64,000 nucleotides of DNA from Picrophilus oshimae DSM 9789. Its GTDB lineage: Archaea > Thermoplasmatota > Thermoplasmata > Thermoplasmatales > Thermoplasmataceae. The stretch spans positions 186,001-250,000 of the forward strand of contig NZ_FWYE01000002.1 of NCBI RefSeq assembly GCF_900176435.1. Direction: 5' to 3'. The position numbers and the translations under genes were made by a program. Position 1 is the first letter of the stretch; every line of letters begins with the position of its first letter. The notes beneath the pieces are model-generated. The model saw only the letters and a list, made by a program, of their open reading frames with translations, was not told the DNA's origin and did not search any database. Below, in pieces: positions 18,123 through 27,067 of this stretch.

Positions 18123-18643
18123 TAAGAAATACAAGGGAAACAGAGATATACGTTGAATTATATAAAGACGGCGGGATAAACACCGGGGATCCGGTACTGA
18201 ATCACATGGTAAAAACAATGTTTTTCTATGCAAATATACCTGTTACGGTAAACGCAAAATTTGATCTAAGGCACCACCTCTGGGAGGATCTTGGAATAAC
18301 CATAGGCCTTGAGATAAATAGGGTAAAAAAAGATAATATAAAGAGGTATGGATATTCGATAATACCAATGGACGATGCATTGATAATATGTTCAATAGAT
18401 TTCTCCAGGAGCTATTTAAACATGGATGTTGATTTTAAGGATGAGGAGGGTTTCGAGATCTCATTAATTCACGAGTTTTTAAATGCCCTTTCAAGGACAT
18501 CTAATATAACAATGCATTTTATAAAGATGTCAGGAGAGAACGCACATCACATATCAGAATGCATGTTCAAGGCCCTTGGATTCTCATTGAGATCTGCACT
18601 TGAGGCCAGCGACAGGATTGAAAGCACAAAGGGATCAATATGA
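18119..18643 (+). CDS. hisB: Imidazoleglycerol-phosphate dehydratase (HisB)
   Basis: 174-aa monofunctional HisB, without the phosphatase domain of enterobacterial HisB. R-N-T-R-E-T-E near the N-terminus, L-N-H-M near 27-30, D-L-R-H-H-L-W-E-D (about 49-57, two metal-binding His) and G-E-N-A-H-H near 141-146 (second metal site) match the family. Starts in an ATGA overlap with hisD and ends in an ATGA overlap with hisH. It makes imidazole acetol phosphate, the substrate for HisC, which is encoded separately at 55.1 kb. Confidence 0.93.
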
Positions 18644-19200
18644 TAGCAATAATCGACTACGGCTCCGGGAATCTTGCAAGCGTTGAAAAAGCACTGCATG
18701 GTGTTGTGACGTCTGATCCATATAAAATAGATATGGCAGACAAGATTGTGTTTCCCGGCGCAGGTTCATTTTCAGCAGCTGTCTCTGGCATAAAAAACAT
18801 AAGAGACATTATAATAGAAAAGATAAGGAATGGAACGCCTTACCTTGGCATATGCCTTGGCCTTGAGATTCTTTTTTCTGAAAGTGAGGAGGGGCCTGGC
18901 ACCGGCCTGTCATTTTTTAATGAAAGGCTAAAAAGGTTTAAAAAAGGCATTCACATGGGATGGAACACTGTTGAATTCAATGATAATATTATATTTTCTG
19001 GAATAAAAAAAGGTGAATATTTTTACTTTGTGCATCGTTACTATGCACCATTAGGTTCTTATACATGCGGCAAAACGTTTTTTAATGGCTATTTTACCTC
19101 ATTTATAAACATAAATAATATATATGCCGTGCAGTTCCATCCTGAAAAATCTGGCGAGCCGGGATTAAAACTCTTAAGGAATTTTGGTGAGCTTGCATGA
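18640..19200 (+). CDS. hisH: Imidazole glycerol phosphate synthase, glutaminase subunit (HisH)
   Basis: 186-aa class I glutamine amidotransferase that feeds ammonia to HisF. I-D-Y-G-S-G-N-L (4-11) is the N-terminal motif. Y-L-G-I-C-L-G-L near 67-74 has the nucleophile Cys, and Q-F-H-P-E-K-S-G near 165-172 has the catalytic His and Glu. Four-base overlaps at both ends (ATGA) indicate translational coupling with hisB and hisA. Confidence 0.93.
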   Translation: MIAIIDYGSGNLASVEKALHGVVTSDPYKIDMADKIVFPGAGSFSAAVSGIKNIRDIIIEKIRNGTPYLGICLGLEILFSESEEGPGTGLSFFNERLKRFKKGIHMGWNTVEFNDNIIFSGIKKGEYFYFVHRYYAPLGSYTCGKTFFNGYFTSFININNIYAVQFHPEKSGEPGLKLLRNFGELA

Positions 19201-19865
19201 TCGATGTTTACCCAGCAATAGATATTTACAATGGCAGGGCAGTCTTCCTGGAGAATGGCAGGCTTGAAAGGATTAAGGTGTATGGCGATCCTGTTTATTA
19301 CGCCCTGAGATTTCAGGAATATTTTGATTTTCTTCACGTTATAGATTTAAACGGTGCAATAGAAAATAAAAGAAAAAACAGGGATGTAATAAAAAATATA
19401 ATAAAAGAGGTAAAAGCAAAGGTTCAGGTTGGTGGGGGCCTTAGAACTTTAAATGATGTAATTGATGTTTATGATTCCGGTGCATACAGTGCAATCATAG
19501 GAACAAACATAGATATAGAAGTTGATAAAAACGTTACATTGAGCATCGATGTCTATAAAGACAGGGTTGCAAACAGGGGCTGGCTCAATATTACAGATAA
19601 TGATCCGGTATCATTCTATAAAATGCTAAAAAACAGGTTTTCAAGGTTTATATACACAAACATAGGCAGTGACGGAACCAATAATTCAGGCATACCTGAA
19701 AAATTCTGGGACAATGAATACTTTATCTACGCCGGTGGTGTATCAGGGATAAACGATGTTAAAAAGGCACTTAAAAATGGATTTTCAGGAATAATAATAG
19801 GAAGGGCGCTTTATGAAAATAGAATTGATCCAGGTGAGTTGAAATGCTTGCAAAAAGGATTATAG
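19197..19865 (+). CDS. hisA: ProFAR isomerase (HisA)
   Basis: 222-aa (beta/alpha)8 barrel catalysing the Amadori rearrangement of ProFAR. Y-P-A-I-D-I at the N-terminus carries the first catalytic Asp, Q-V-G-G-G-L-R near 78-84 is the first phosphate-binding loop, and a second Asp lies in N-I-G-S-D-G-T near 155-161. Slightly shorter than the usual 240. Coupled to hisH by ATGA, and its last 22 bases overlap the start of hisF. Confidence 0.92.
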   Translation: MIDVYPAIDIYNGRAVFLENGRLERIKVYGDPVYYALRFQEYFDFLHVIDLNGAIENKRKNRDVIKNIIKEVKAKVQVGGGLRTLNDVIDVYDSGAYSAIIGTNIDIEVDKNVTLSIDVYKDRVANRGWLNITDNDPVSFYKMLKNRFSRFIYTNIGSDGTNNSGIPEKFWDNEYFIYAGGVSGINDVKKALKNGFSGIIIGRALYENRIDPGELKCLQKGL

Positions 19866-20593
19866 CTGCACTTGATGTAAGGAACGGCAGGGTTGTCAAG
19901 GGTGTAAGATTCATGGATATAAAAGATGCCGGCGATCCTGTTGAAAATGCTGTTATATACCAGGATCAGGGTGCAGATGAGATCGTCTTCCTTGATATAA
20001 GCGCAACAGATGAAAAACGTGATATAATGATCGATCTTGTTAAAAGTGTCTCAAGGGAATTAAACATACCATTTACTGTTGGTGGTGGGATAAGATCTGT
20101 AAAAACTGCATTGAACCTTCTAAGGGAGGGCTGTGACAAGGTTTTTTTAAATACATATGCAATTGAAAATCCATGGATAATAAAAGAGATATCAAGAGAA
20201 ACTGGGTCTGCAAATCTTGTTATAGCAGTTGACGCAATGTACAACAATGGCTATTATGTTTACAAAAACGCTGGCAGGATAAACAGCGGATTAAAATTAA
20301 ATGAATGGCTTCCACTGGCTGAATACCTTGGCGCCGGCGAGATACTTTTAACATCAATAGACAGCGATGGTACAATGAAAGGCTTCGATAACAGGCTAAT
20401 ATCAGAGGCCTCATCAATGATTGATATACCAGTAATAGCATCTGGCGGTGCCGGAAAACCGGAGCATTTTCTTGATGCCTTTATGGCAGGTGCCTCAGGG
20501 GCGCTTGCGGCATCAATACTTCATTTTAAAATCAACACAGTAAATGATATAAAAAGATATTTAAGGAGCAATGGTGTTAATGTCAGATTATAA
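19844..20593 (+). CDS. hisF: Imidazole glycerol phosphate synthase, cyclase subunit (HisF)
   Basis: 249-aa (beta/alpha)8 cyclase partner of HisH. A-A-L-D-V-R-N-G-R-V-V-K-G near the N-terminus includes the catalytic Asp (near residue 10). V-G-G-G-I-R-S and A-S-G-G-A-G are the phosphate loops, and the second catalytic Asp lies in T-S-I-D-S-D-G-T. Paralogous in fold to the adjacent HisA. An SD-like GGTGA (about 19834-19838) lies inside hisA ahead of ATG 19844. The 3' end overlaps hisIE. Confidence 0.94.
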   Translation: MLAKRIIAALDVRNGRVVKGVRFMDIKDAGDPVENAVIYQDQGADEIVFLDISATDEKRDIMIDLVKSVSRELNIPFTVGGGIRSVKTALNLLREGCDKVFLNTYAIENPWIIKEISRETGSANLVIAVDAMYNNGYYVYKNAGRINSGLKLNEWLPLAEYLGAGEILLTSIDSDGTMKGFDNRLISEASSMIDIPVIASGGAGKPEHFLDAFMAGASGALAASILHFKINTVNDIKRYLRSNGVNVRL

Positions 20594-21194
20594 TATTAAT
20601 TTTAATGATGGAATCGTTCCAGTTGTGGTTCAGGATTTTGACACTGGCGATGTTCTTACACTTGCATACATGGACAGAAATGCACTTGAAATGACCATGA
20701 AAACAGGCTATGCATTTTATTATTCCAGGTCGATGAAGAGGATCCACATGAAGGGCGAGGTAAGCGGCAATACCCAAAAGGTAATGGAAATATACCAGGA
20801 CTGCAATGATAACTCACTCTTAATAAAGGTTAAAAAGGATGGCCCTGCATGCCATACAGGAAATAATTCATGCTTTTATAGAAAGCTTGGAGAGCCAAAG
20901 GTCGATGGAAATATAGATTACTCGCTTGAAATACTTTTAAGGCTCGAAGACCTGGTAAGGAAGAGGATGAAAGATCCTGTTAATGGATCTTATACAAATT
21001 ATTTAATAGACTCCGGGGATGAAAACATAAGAAAGAAGGTTGGTGAGGAGGCAATTGAGACCATACTTGCATCCGGAAGGGATCGAATAGTATACGAGAC
21101 CGCCGATCTTTTATACCATTTAATAGTCTTTCTTGCTTTTAACAATGTATCGCTCTTTGATGTAATGAATGAGCTTAACAGGAGATCAAAATAA
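20571..21194 (+). CDS. hisI: Bifunctional phosphoribosyl-AMP cyclohydrolase / phosphoribosyl-ATP pyrophosphatase (HisIE)
   Basis: Two fused domains for steps 2 and 3 of histidine synthesis. The N-terminal cyclohydrolase has A-Y-M-D-R-N-A near 27-33, Y-Y-S-R-S near 46-50, D-C-N-D-N near 78 and C-H-T-G-N near 97-101 (metal-binding Cys and His). The C-terminal pyrophosphohydrolase (about 120-205) has K-V-G-E-E-A-I-E and E-T-A-D-L-L-Y-H. Total 207 aa, normal for HisIE. ATG 20571 is the longest start; GTG 20574 and ATG 20580 (MSDYN) are plausible too, with AAGGAG at 20563-20568. Last gene of the operon; no hisC or histidinol-phosphate phosphatase gene follows. Confidence 0.93.
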   Translation: MVLMSDYNINFNDGIVPVVVQDFDTGDVLTLAYMDRNALEMTMKTGYAFYYSRSMKRIHMKGEVSGNTQKVMEIYQDCNDNSLLIKVKKDGPACHTGNNSCFYRKLGEPKVDGNIDYSLEILLRLEDLVRKRMKDPVNGSYTNYLIDSGDENIRKKVGEEAIETILASGRDRIVYETADLLYHLIVFLAFNNVSLFDVMNELNRRSK

Positions 21195-21244
21195 TCCAAA
21201 ACATCTTTTGGATAAATAGATAAATAGATTAAAAATAATCTTTC

Positions 21245-21775
21245 ATGGAAATATTCGATGATGATATCATGCTTAGAACGGACATTGGCATAGAATATGC
21301 AGCGGATCTAATGAAAATAATGAATGAAAGGAATCTTAATTTATACATTGCCTCCCGCAGCTTTCCTATAAATTATAGCAAGGAGGATGCCATTGCGTTC
21401 ATAAGAAGGAACAGGGAGGTTTTTGGCCAGAGATTTGCCATAGATTTTTTTATATTCATAGGGAACGAGCTGGCCGGTGTTGTTACACTTGACGACATAG
21501 ACTATGAAAATAAGAGCGCACACATAGGATATATACTTGGAAAAAAATACAGGAATCATGGATACATGACAAGGTCTGTTTCCATTGTAATAGATTACGG
21601 AAATAAAACATTAAAGTTGCACAGAATATACACATCTGTAATAGAATTCAATAAAAGATCATTAAGCGTCCTTTTAAACAATGGCTTCTACATTGAGGGC
21701 ATTTCAAGGGATTCTTTTTTATACAATGGCAGATTCTACTCAATGATAAGAGTGGCAAGGATATTTAATTATTGA
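21245..21775 (+). CDS. GNAT-family acetyltransferase (RimJ/RimL-like)
   Basis: 176-aa acetyl-CoA-dependent N-acetyltransferase. The central strand A-H-I-G-Y-I-L-G-K-K-Y-R-N-H-G-Y-M-T-R (about 96-114) is motif A, with the acetyl-CoA pyrophosphate-binding loop. I-Y-T-S-V-I-E-F-N-K-R-S near 137-148 and V-L-L-N-N-G-F-Y-I-E-G match RimJ/RimL-type proteins, which modify ribosomal protein N-termini or small amines. Substrate unknown. It has a TATA-like AT-rich region within the 50-bp gap after hisIE, so it is probably not part of the his operon. Confidence 0.82.
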   Translation: MEIFDDDIMLRTDIGIEYAADLMKIMNERNLNLYIASRSFPINYSKEDAIAFIRRNREVFGQRFAIDFFIFIGNELAGVVTLDDIDYENKSAHIGYILGKKYRNHGYMTRSVSIVIDYGNKTLKLHRIYTSVIEFNKRSLSVLLNNGFYIEGISRDSFLYNGRFYSMIRVARIFNY

Positions 21776-21862
21776 GATATAAATATTAAAATATAATAAA
21801 ATAACGGCAATAAACAGAATTATGAAAATATTTATATTGATTAATGGTATAAGAGCGTTAAT

Positions 21863-23539
21863 ATGACAAGGTATGTACTCGTTTCGGATACAACACTTAG
21901 TTATGAATACAGAAACTTTCCATTGCTTGACTTCCTGCCATGTGCCCCGGGTGATAAGATACCTGGCAGAATATACAGGTTTTTAAAGGGACCTGCACCT
22001 GAGGCCCTGCCAAATGGCGAGCTGAAGTATGCACCATACTCAATAAGAAAGATTGAGGCATCACTTTTAAGAAAATTTAAAAGAAATGAGGTCGCCGTTG
22101 CACATGAGGATTATCTTGAAAACTTTATAAAGGATGATACCGAGATCATAGGCGTTTCAACAATGGACCCACTCGGAATAGGACCAACAACAATGTCATA
22201 CGTTGCACTTTTCGGCGGAAACCTGGATGCCTGGGTGAGAAGGGAATGGGATGCACTGATAGAGAAGATAAACAGGGTCAGGGCAGGCAAAAAGGCAAAG
22301 CTCGTTGTTGGTGGCCCAGGTGTCTGGGAGTTTACCGTTCTCAGGGACGAAATAGAAAAGTACAAGTTCGATTACATTGTGCAGGGTGAGATGGATGATC
22401 TTGCGCCGGAGCTCTTTGAGCAGATCAGCGAGGGCAACATCGATAAAAAGATGTTCTTTCAGGGATACATGACATACGATGACCACTTCAGGAAGGTTTT
22501 AAAAAATGACGATATGTTCATAGCAAGGGGTATAGGTCAGAGGGCATATCCAGCACTTGAGGACATACCTGAGGTTCAGAGGCCTGTGATAAAGGGCATG
22601 GTCGAGGTCATGAGGGGTTGCGGCGTTGGCTGCGACTTCTGCGAGGTTACTTTAAGACCGTTAAGGTACTATCCTTTGGAGAAAATAAAGAAGGAGATCG
22701 AGGTTAATGTTGCCGGCGGAATAGATCATGCCTGGCTTCATTCTGATGAGATCTTTGAGTACAAGCACGAGAAGATGTTCACGCCAAACCAGGATGCCCT
22801 TGAGGATCTTTTTAAAACCGTTATGAGCATAAAGGGCGTCACCGGAACAAATCCTACTCACGGAAGAATATCAATACCAGCGGCGTTTCCAGAGCTTATA
22901 AAAAGTCTATCAGAGATAATACATGCCGGGCCTGATAACTGGATAGGCATACAGACAGGTGTTGAAACAGGCAGCGACTCACTTGCAATGAAGCACATGC
23001 CAAATAAAACAATGCCATTAAGGATAGGATCTGACGGTACATTCCAGGAGATAGTCTGGCAGGGTGTTTACAACGAAACAAAGTATTACTGGAGATCGGC
23101 ATTCACAATACAGGTTGGCCAGCAGGAGGAAACCGATGAGGATAACTGGGATTCAATAGCAATGATAAACAGGCTTAGCAATTCATATGTTGACGGCAGA
23201 CCATTTGAGTTCACGGTAACACCATTGGTCAATGTTCCACTTGGAAGAATAAAATCAAGAAACCTAAACATGATGCTTAATCCAGTGCAGCTTGGTGTTT
23301 ACTATGCATCATACAGGCACCTCGCAAAGATGGCCGCAAGAGATGGATTCTCAAACACACATGGAAACATGTTTGTCAGGCTTGGAACAGGCTCTGTTAT
23401 ATCAATAGGTGGAACATTGATGCTAAAGGTCGTTGAAAAGATAGCAAGGAAGCACGGCGTTGACATAGATAAGGTAAAAAGGTACGGCATAGAAAATAAT
23501 TCAGAGATAAGCTCGCTTAGCATGCTCGCAAGGGCATAA
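21863..23539 (+). CDS. B12-binding-type radical SAM protein of unknown function
   Basis: 558 aa. The N-terminal half resembles a cobalamin-binding (Rossmann) domain: V-V-G-G-P-G-V-W near 151-158 and I-V-Q-G-E-M-D-D near 173-180, as in B12-dependent radical SAM enzymes, but no D-x-H-x-x-G motif is evident, so B12 may not be bound. The radical SAM cluster motif is C-G-V-G-C-D-F-C near 253-260, preceded by E-V-M-R-G. The C-terminal part has G-I-Q-T-G-V-E-T-G-S. Codon usage is richer in G+C than the neighbours, suggesting high expression. Single gene; the reaction is unknown. A methyltransferase or lipid or tRNA modifying role is possible. Confidence 0.72.
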   Translation: MTRYVLVSDTTLSYEYRNFPLLDFLPCAPGDKIPGRIYRFLKGPAPEALPNGELKYAPYSIRKIEASLLRKFKRNEVAVAHEDYLENFIKDDTEIIGVSTMDPLGIGPTTMSYVALFGGNLDAWVRREWDALIEKINRVRAGKKAKLVVGGPGVWEFTVLRDEIEKYKFDYIVQGEMDDLAPELFEQISEGNIDKKMFFQGYMTYDDHFRKVLKNDDMFIARGIGQRAYPALEDIPEVQRPVIKGMVEVMRGCGVGCDFCEVTLRPLRYYPLEKIKKEIEVNVAGGIDHAWLHSDEIFEYKHEKMFTPNQDALEDLFKTVMSIKGVTGTNPTHGRISIPAAFPELIKSLSEIIHAGPDNWIGIQTGVETGSDSLAMKHMPNKTMPLRIGSDGTFQEIVWQGVYNETKYYWRSAFTIQVGQQEETDEDNWDSIAMINRLSNSYVDGRPFEFTVTPLVNVPLGRIKSRNLNMMLNPVQLGVYYASYRHLAKMAARDGFSNTHGNMFVRLGTGSVISIGGTLMLKVVEKIARKHGVDIDKVKRYGIENNSEISSLSMLARA

Positions 23540-23578
23540 AATTTTTAAAGTTTTTATAATACAATTTTATACCGGACT

Positions 23579-24259
23579 ATGGTTAATTACAGATTTTTAA
23601 AGAGGATACTTGCAGTTGGTGAAAAGGACATTTTATCAAGATTAACATTTTTTTCTGATATGAGCATAAAAAATTCAGAATATTTAATAGAAATGCTAAA
23701 AAATTACCAATCAGATTTAAATAATTATAATTCGATGATACGTGATAACGAAAAGGCCAGCGATGAGATGGACGTTAACCTTAGACATGATGTCACATCA
23801 GGCGCAATAAGTTCAAATCTAATGGATAATATACTTTTGTTAATAGAAAAATGCGATGATATTGTTGATAAGACTTACTATGTTTCAAGGGAAATAAAAA
23901 GATATATTTTAAATCATAAATTCATTGATGATGAGGAGAATATAATAAAATACACATATGGAAGATTCATTGATATATTAAATAAAAACATCGAGGCACT
24001 AAATGTTGTGAAATCAATATTAAATGAAAATGATATAAATGCAATGAAGGAGCATAGAAAGACCATAGAATCAATAGAGGAGGAGGTTGATAACATAAAG
24101 GATTCGGTTATAGATTTTTCATATAAATCATCAAATACAGTATCATACATAACATTTGAGCATATAAACACACTTGCGCATAAACTGGATGACATGCTTG
24201 ATGACTGTGAGGATATAGCAGATCTTGTCTTTACAATAATGCTCTCGGTGACAAGTTGA
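23579..24259 (+). CDS. DUF47/PhoU-like protein, phosphate transport partner
   Basis: 226-aa, largely helical and highly charged protein of the DUF47 family, distantly like PhoU. The pattern of Asp/Glu-rich helices (for example D-D-M-L-D-D-C-E-D-I-A-D near the C-terminus) fits metal- and phosphate-related PhoU repeats. It is coupled to the following Pit phosphate transporter through a TTGA overlap, the usual arrangement in archaea and bacteria, so it probably controls that transporter. Confidence 0.8.
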   Translation: MVNYRFLKRILAVGEKDILSRLTFFSDMSIKNSEYLIEMLKNYQSDLNNYNSMIRDNEKASDEMDVNLRHDVTSGAISSNLMDNILLLIEKCDDIVDKTYYVSREIKRYILNHKFIDDEENIIKYTYGRFIDILNKNIEALNVVKSILNENDINAMKEHRKTIESIEEEVDNIKDSVIDFSYKSSNTVSYITFEHINTLAHKLDDMLDDCEDIADLVFTIMLSVTS

Positions 24260-25152
24260 TCTTTTTAATAATATCATTGATATTAACATTTCTTTTAACC
24301 GCCTTTGTTTCAGGAAATAACATGTCTGCAGCTGTTGGAACGCTGATAGGCTCAAGGATTATAGGCAAAAATGCGGGATTAAGCATAGGCGCTGCCGGTT
24401 TTATATCCGGACTTCTGCTTGAGGGTGATCTTTTAAAGGATGCATCAAGCCTCCTTCCGGATTCCTACATTTATGTAACATACGCATTTTTGATCTCATT
24501 TTTGATATTTATAATTGCAAATATAATCAGGGCACCATTATCTTTGACAATGGCCCTGGCCGGAACCTCAATAGGCATATCGTTAAAAATATCGTATAAA
24601 ATTGATTCATCACTAATAGATAAGATGATTTTATTCTGGATAGCCGCACCTGTTATATCAATAATAATATCATATATCTCAGAGAGGGTCTTCTTCAGGG
24701 GCCCAAAAAGGGAGGTCTGGAGAACGGCATCATTAATAAAGGTTCTATTAATAATATCATCATTCTTCACGGCCTTTACGCTTGGATCAAATACCCTTGG
24801 ATTTATAGCTGTAATAGAGGGCTTTAATTTTATAACGCTTGCAATCATGATAATATCAATAATAACAGGCTCATTTTTTTTAAGTGCCGGGGTAATAAAA
24901 CGTGTGGGCCAGGAGATGTACCTGATGAGGTATTCAAACGCACTTGTATCCCTGCTTGTTTCATCATTTCTTGTTGAAGCTGCGACATTTTTCTCTGTTC
25001 CACTTTCAAACACGCAAACATTAACATCAAGCGTCTTTGGAGTTGGCATATCATATAAATACAAGGCAATATACATAAAGCCATTTATAATAATTGTAAT
25101 GACATGGATTATCGCACCATTGCTTGGATTGATTCTTGGATATATAGCCTAA
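24256..25152 (+). CDS. pitA: Inorganic phosphate transporter, Pit family
   Basis: 298-aa integral membrane protein with about nine hydrophobic segments. The first helix carries F-V-S-G-N-N-M-S-A-A-V-G-T (about 15-27), the Pit/PHO4 family G-x-N-D-x-x-x-A-x-G-T-like signature with the Asp replaced by Asn-Met. A second related repeat near residues 230-260 contains V-P-L-S-N-T-Q-T. It would import phosphate (or a metal phosphate) with a proton or cation. TTG start at 24256 overlaps the DUF47 stop. Shorter than typical Pit proteins of 330 or more residues. Confidence 0.82.
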   Translation: MIFLIISLILTFLLTAFVSGNNMSAAVGTLIGSRIIGKNAGLSIGAAGFISGLLLEGDLLKDASSLLPDSYIYVTYAFLISFLIFIIANIIRAPLSLTMALAGTSIGISLKISYKIDSSLIDKMILFWIAAPVISIIISYISERVFFRGPKREVWRTASLIKVLLIISSFFTAFTLGSNTLGFIAVIEGFNFITLAIMIISIITGSFFLSAGVIKRVGQEMYLMRYSNALVSLLVSSFLVEAATFFSVPLSNTQTLTSSVFGVGISYKYKAIYIKPFIIIVMTWIIAPLLGLILGYIA

Positions 25153-25188
25153 CAAAACTTTTATAAAATAGATTTAATTAAATAAAGC

Positions 25189-25701
25189 ATGAGAAAGAAG
25201 ATAGCTATCATTGGTGTTGTTATACTTATAATCGGCATAGCCGTATTTGCCACCGGTAGTTATGAGGGTACACATCTATTACACAGATCTGTATCAGAAA
25301 TAAGGACAGGGGAGTACAAAACTGATAATATAACCCTGAAATCAGGAGACATACTTGCTGTTACATCGCCGCCAAGCGTTTATGGGCTTATACCGTTAAA
25401 TGACATTAAAATAGTTAATTCAACAAACATAAACAAGTATTCTCTGAAGCCGCTTGTATCATCATCAACTGCTGTTGAATACCTTGTAAATTCAACAAAT
25501 TCAGGTAGCTACGCCTTTGTTATGTTCACATCGGCAGTATCATCAACATTTACATATGAATACGGTGCATTTTCAACAATAGAAGTCATTGGTGTCCTTG
25601 CCCTCTTTGGTATAATCATAGGTGTCATAGGCTTTATTATTTTAATAGCTGGCCTTATATTAAAACCAAAGCAGAGAGAGCCACAGGATATAAATTTTTA
25701 A
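25189..25701 (+). CDS. Small membrane-anchored protein, tandem paralogue A
   Basis: 170 aa with a hydrophobic N-terminal segment (about 5-22), an extracytoplasmic middle of about 100 residues, and a C-terminal hydrophobic hairpin (about 126-160). It shares the layout and several segments with the next gene: an M-R-K start, G-x-Y-E-x-x-x-L-x-H-x-S, E-I-R-x-G-E-Y and V-x-G-L. This marks a tandem duplication. Family not recognised. A TATA-like region lies just upstream in the 36-bp gap after pitA. Confidence 0.7.
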   Translation: MRKKIAIIGVVILIIGIAVFATGSYEGTHLLHRSVSEIRTGEYKTDNITLKSGDILAVTSPPSVYGLIPLNDIKIVNSTNINKYSLKPLVSSSTAVEYLVNSTNSGSYAFVMFTSAVSSTFTYEYGAFSTIEVIGVLALFGIIIGVIGFIILIAGLILKPKQREPQDINF

Positions 25702-25725
25702 ATAATTTATTGAAATTATTAAAGA

Positions 25726-26217
25726 ATGAGAAAATCCTTAATTATTGCAGGCATCGTTGTTCTTATAATAGGACTTTTATTCTACGGTGTAATGACCTAT
25801 GAAACCGGCTTGCTTTCACATAAGAGCATTACTGAAATAAGACCAGGAGAATATGTAAGTGATAATTTTACAGCAGATTATAATTATATAGTAACAATAA
25901 AGAATCCAACTCCTGTATCAGGCCTTGTTTCATTATCGAATCTTGACAAGGTAACAAACGCATCAATGTTATATAAATATAAAATAAGATCTGATTATGC
26001 ATTTGGCAATGTAAAGGAATATGAGCATTTGGCGCCTGGAAAATATGTATTTGTGGATTTCTCAAATTCAAGACCGGCATTGATATATGAATCCGAGCCC
26101 TCAGGCTTTCTTGTTGAAATAGGATATCTTGACTATGCATCTGTTCTTGTGATAATACTTGGACCTGTAATATCAATAATAGGTATTTTTACCGGCAGCA
26201 GGAAAATAGCCTTCTGA
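25726..26217 (+). CDS. Small membrane-anchored protein, tandem paralogue B
   Basis: 163 aa, same plan as paralogue A 24 bp upstream: N-terminal membrane segment (5-22), Y-E-T-G-L-L-S-H-K-S-I-T-E-I-R-P-G-E-Y at about 29-47, a soluble middle, and a C-terminal membrane segment (about 134-155). A Gly-Leu-Val/Ile-Ser/Pro-Leu motif is shared at the same relative position. The function is unknown; the extracytoplasmic middle could be a surface or sensing domain. Confidence 0.7.
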   Translation: MRKSLIIAGIVVLIIGLLFYGVMTYETGLLSHKSITEIRPGEYVSDNFTADYNYIVTIKNPTPVSGLVSLSNLDKVTNASMLYKYKIRSDYAFGNVKEYEHLAPGKYVFVDFSNSRPALIYESEPSGFLVEIGYLDYASVLVIILGPVISIIGIFTGSRKIAF

Positions 26218-26250
26218 AAATATTTTTATAATAATACTGTATTTTCAATT

Positions 26251-27021
26251 ATGTCCGGAAAGTTATCAGGTAAGGTTGCACTAATAACAGGCGCATCAAA
26301 GGGCCTTGGCAGGGCAATAGCAGAAAAATTCTATGAGGAGGGGGCAAAAATTGCAATAAATTACAACAGGGATAAAGATGCCGCAGAGGCCTTAAAGGAG
26401 AAATTGCATGGTTCTGAAATATTTAAGGCGGATGTTTCAAACCGTGGTGAAATAAGAAACATGATAAATGACATACATAAAAAACTTGGAAACATAGATA
26501 TCCTTGTCAATAATGCGGGCATGTGGCATTTACTATCATGGGATGATTTTGATGAAAAAAAGGTAAATGAAATGTTCTCAATAAACTTAATGGGACCGAT
26601 ATACACCGTTGTTGAGGCACTTGATGATTTAAAAAAGACCCATGGAATAATAATAAATATGGCATCCAATGCGGGCATAGGAACGGCTGCAAAGAATACA
26701 ACGTTTTATTCAATAACAAAGGCCGGCGTTATTATGCTGACAAAGAGACTTGCATTTGATCTAATGGATTATAAGATACGTGTGAATGCCATAGCACCTG
26801 GCTGGATAGAAACGGATATGACCATAGGCAATAAAACCAGTGAAGAAATAAAAGAGCTTGAGAATTCATTCATATCAAGGACAAGCCTTAGAATGTTTGG
26901 CATTCCTGAGTACATAGCAAATGCCGCACTTTTCCTTGCATCAGATGATTCAAAGTACATGAACGGCCAGGTTATGGTCATTGATGGCGGCCGTCTGGAT
27001 AACCTGACCCACGGAATATAA
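26251..27021 (+). CDS. Short-chain dehydrogenase/reductase (SDR)
   Basis: 256-aa NAD(P)-dependent oxidoreductase. T-G-A-S-K-G-L-G (about 14-21) is the cofactor-binding T-G-x-x-x-G-x-G; N-N-A-G near 87-90; the catalytic triad has Ser in I-N-M-A-S-N-A-G and Y-S-I-T-K (Y-x-x-x-K). A-P-G-W-I-E-T-D and the C-terminal G-Q-V-M-V-I-D-G-G are standard. N-Y-N-R-D after the second strand suggests NADP preference. FabG-like ketoreductases and sugar dehydrogenases share these motifs, so the substrate is undetermined. Single gene with a TATA-like element about 25 nt ahead of ATG 26251. Confidence 0.88.
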   Translation: MSGKLSGKVALITGASKGLGRAIAEKFYEEGAKIAINYNRDKDAAEALKEKLHGSEIFKADVSNRGEIRNMINDIHKKLGNIDILVNNAGMWHLLSWDDFDEKKVNEMFSINLMGPIYTVVEALDDLKKTHGIIINMASNAGIGTAAKNTTFYSITKAGVIMLTKRLAFDLMDYKIRVNAIAPGWIETDMTIGNKTSEEIKELENSFISRTSLRMFGIPEYIANAALFLASDDSKYMNGQVMVIDGGRLDNLTHGI

Positions 27022-27067
27022 ATATTTTTCTTATAAATACTTAAATATGATAAAATAATCATAAATT

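Noticed and set aside
24471-25076. Long reverse-strand frame opposite pitA
   Set aside because: The plus-strand frame has clear Pit signatures, coupling to DUF47 and a hydrophobic periodicity that its complement merely mirrors.
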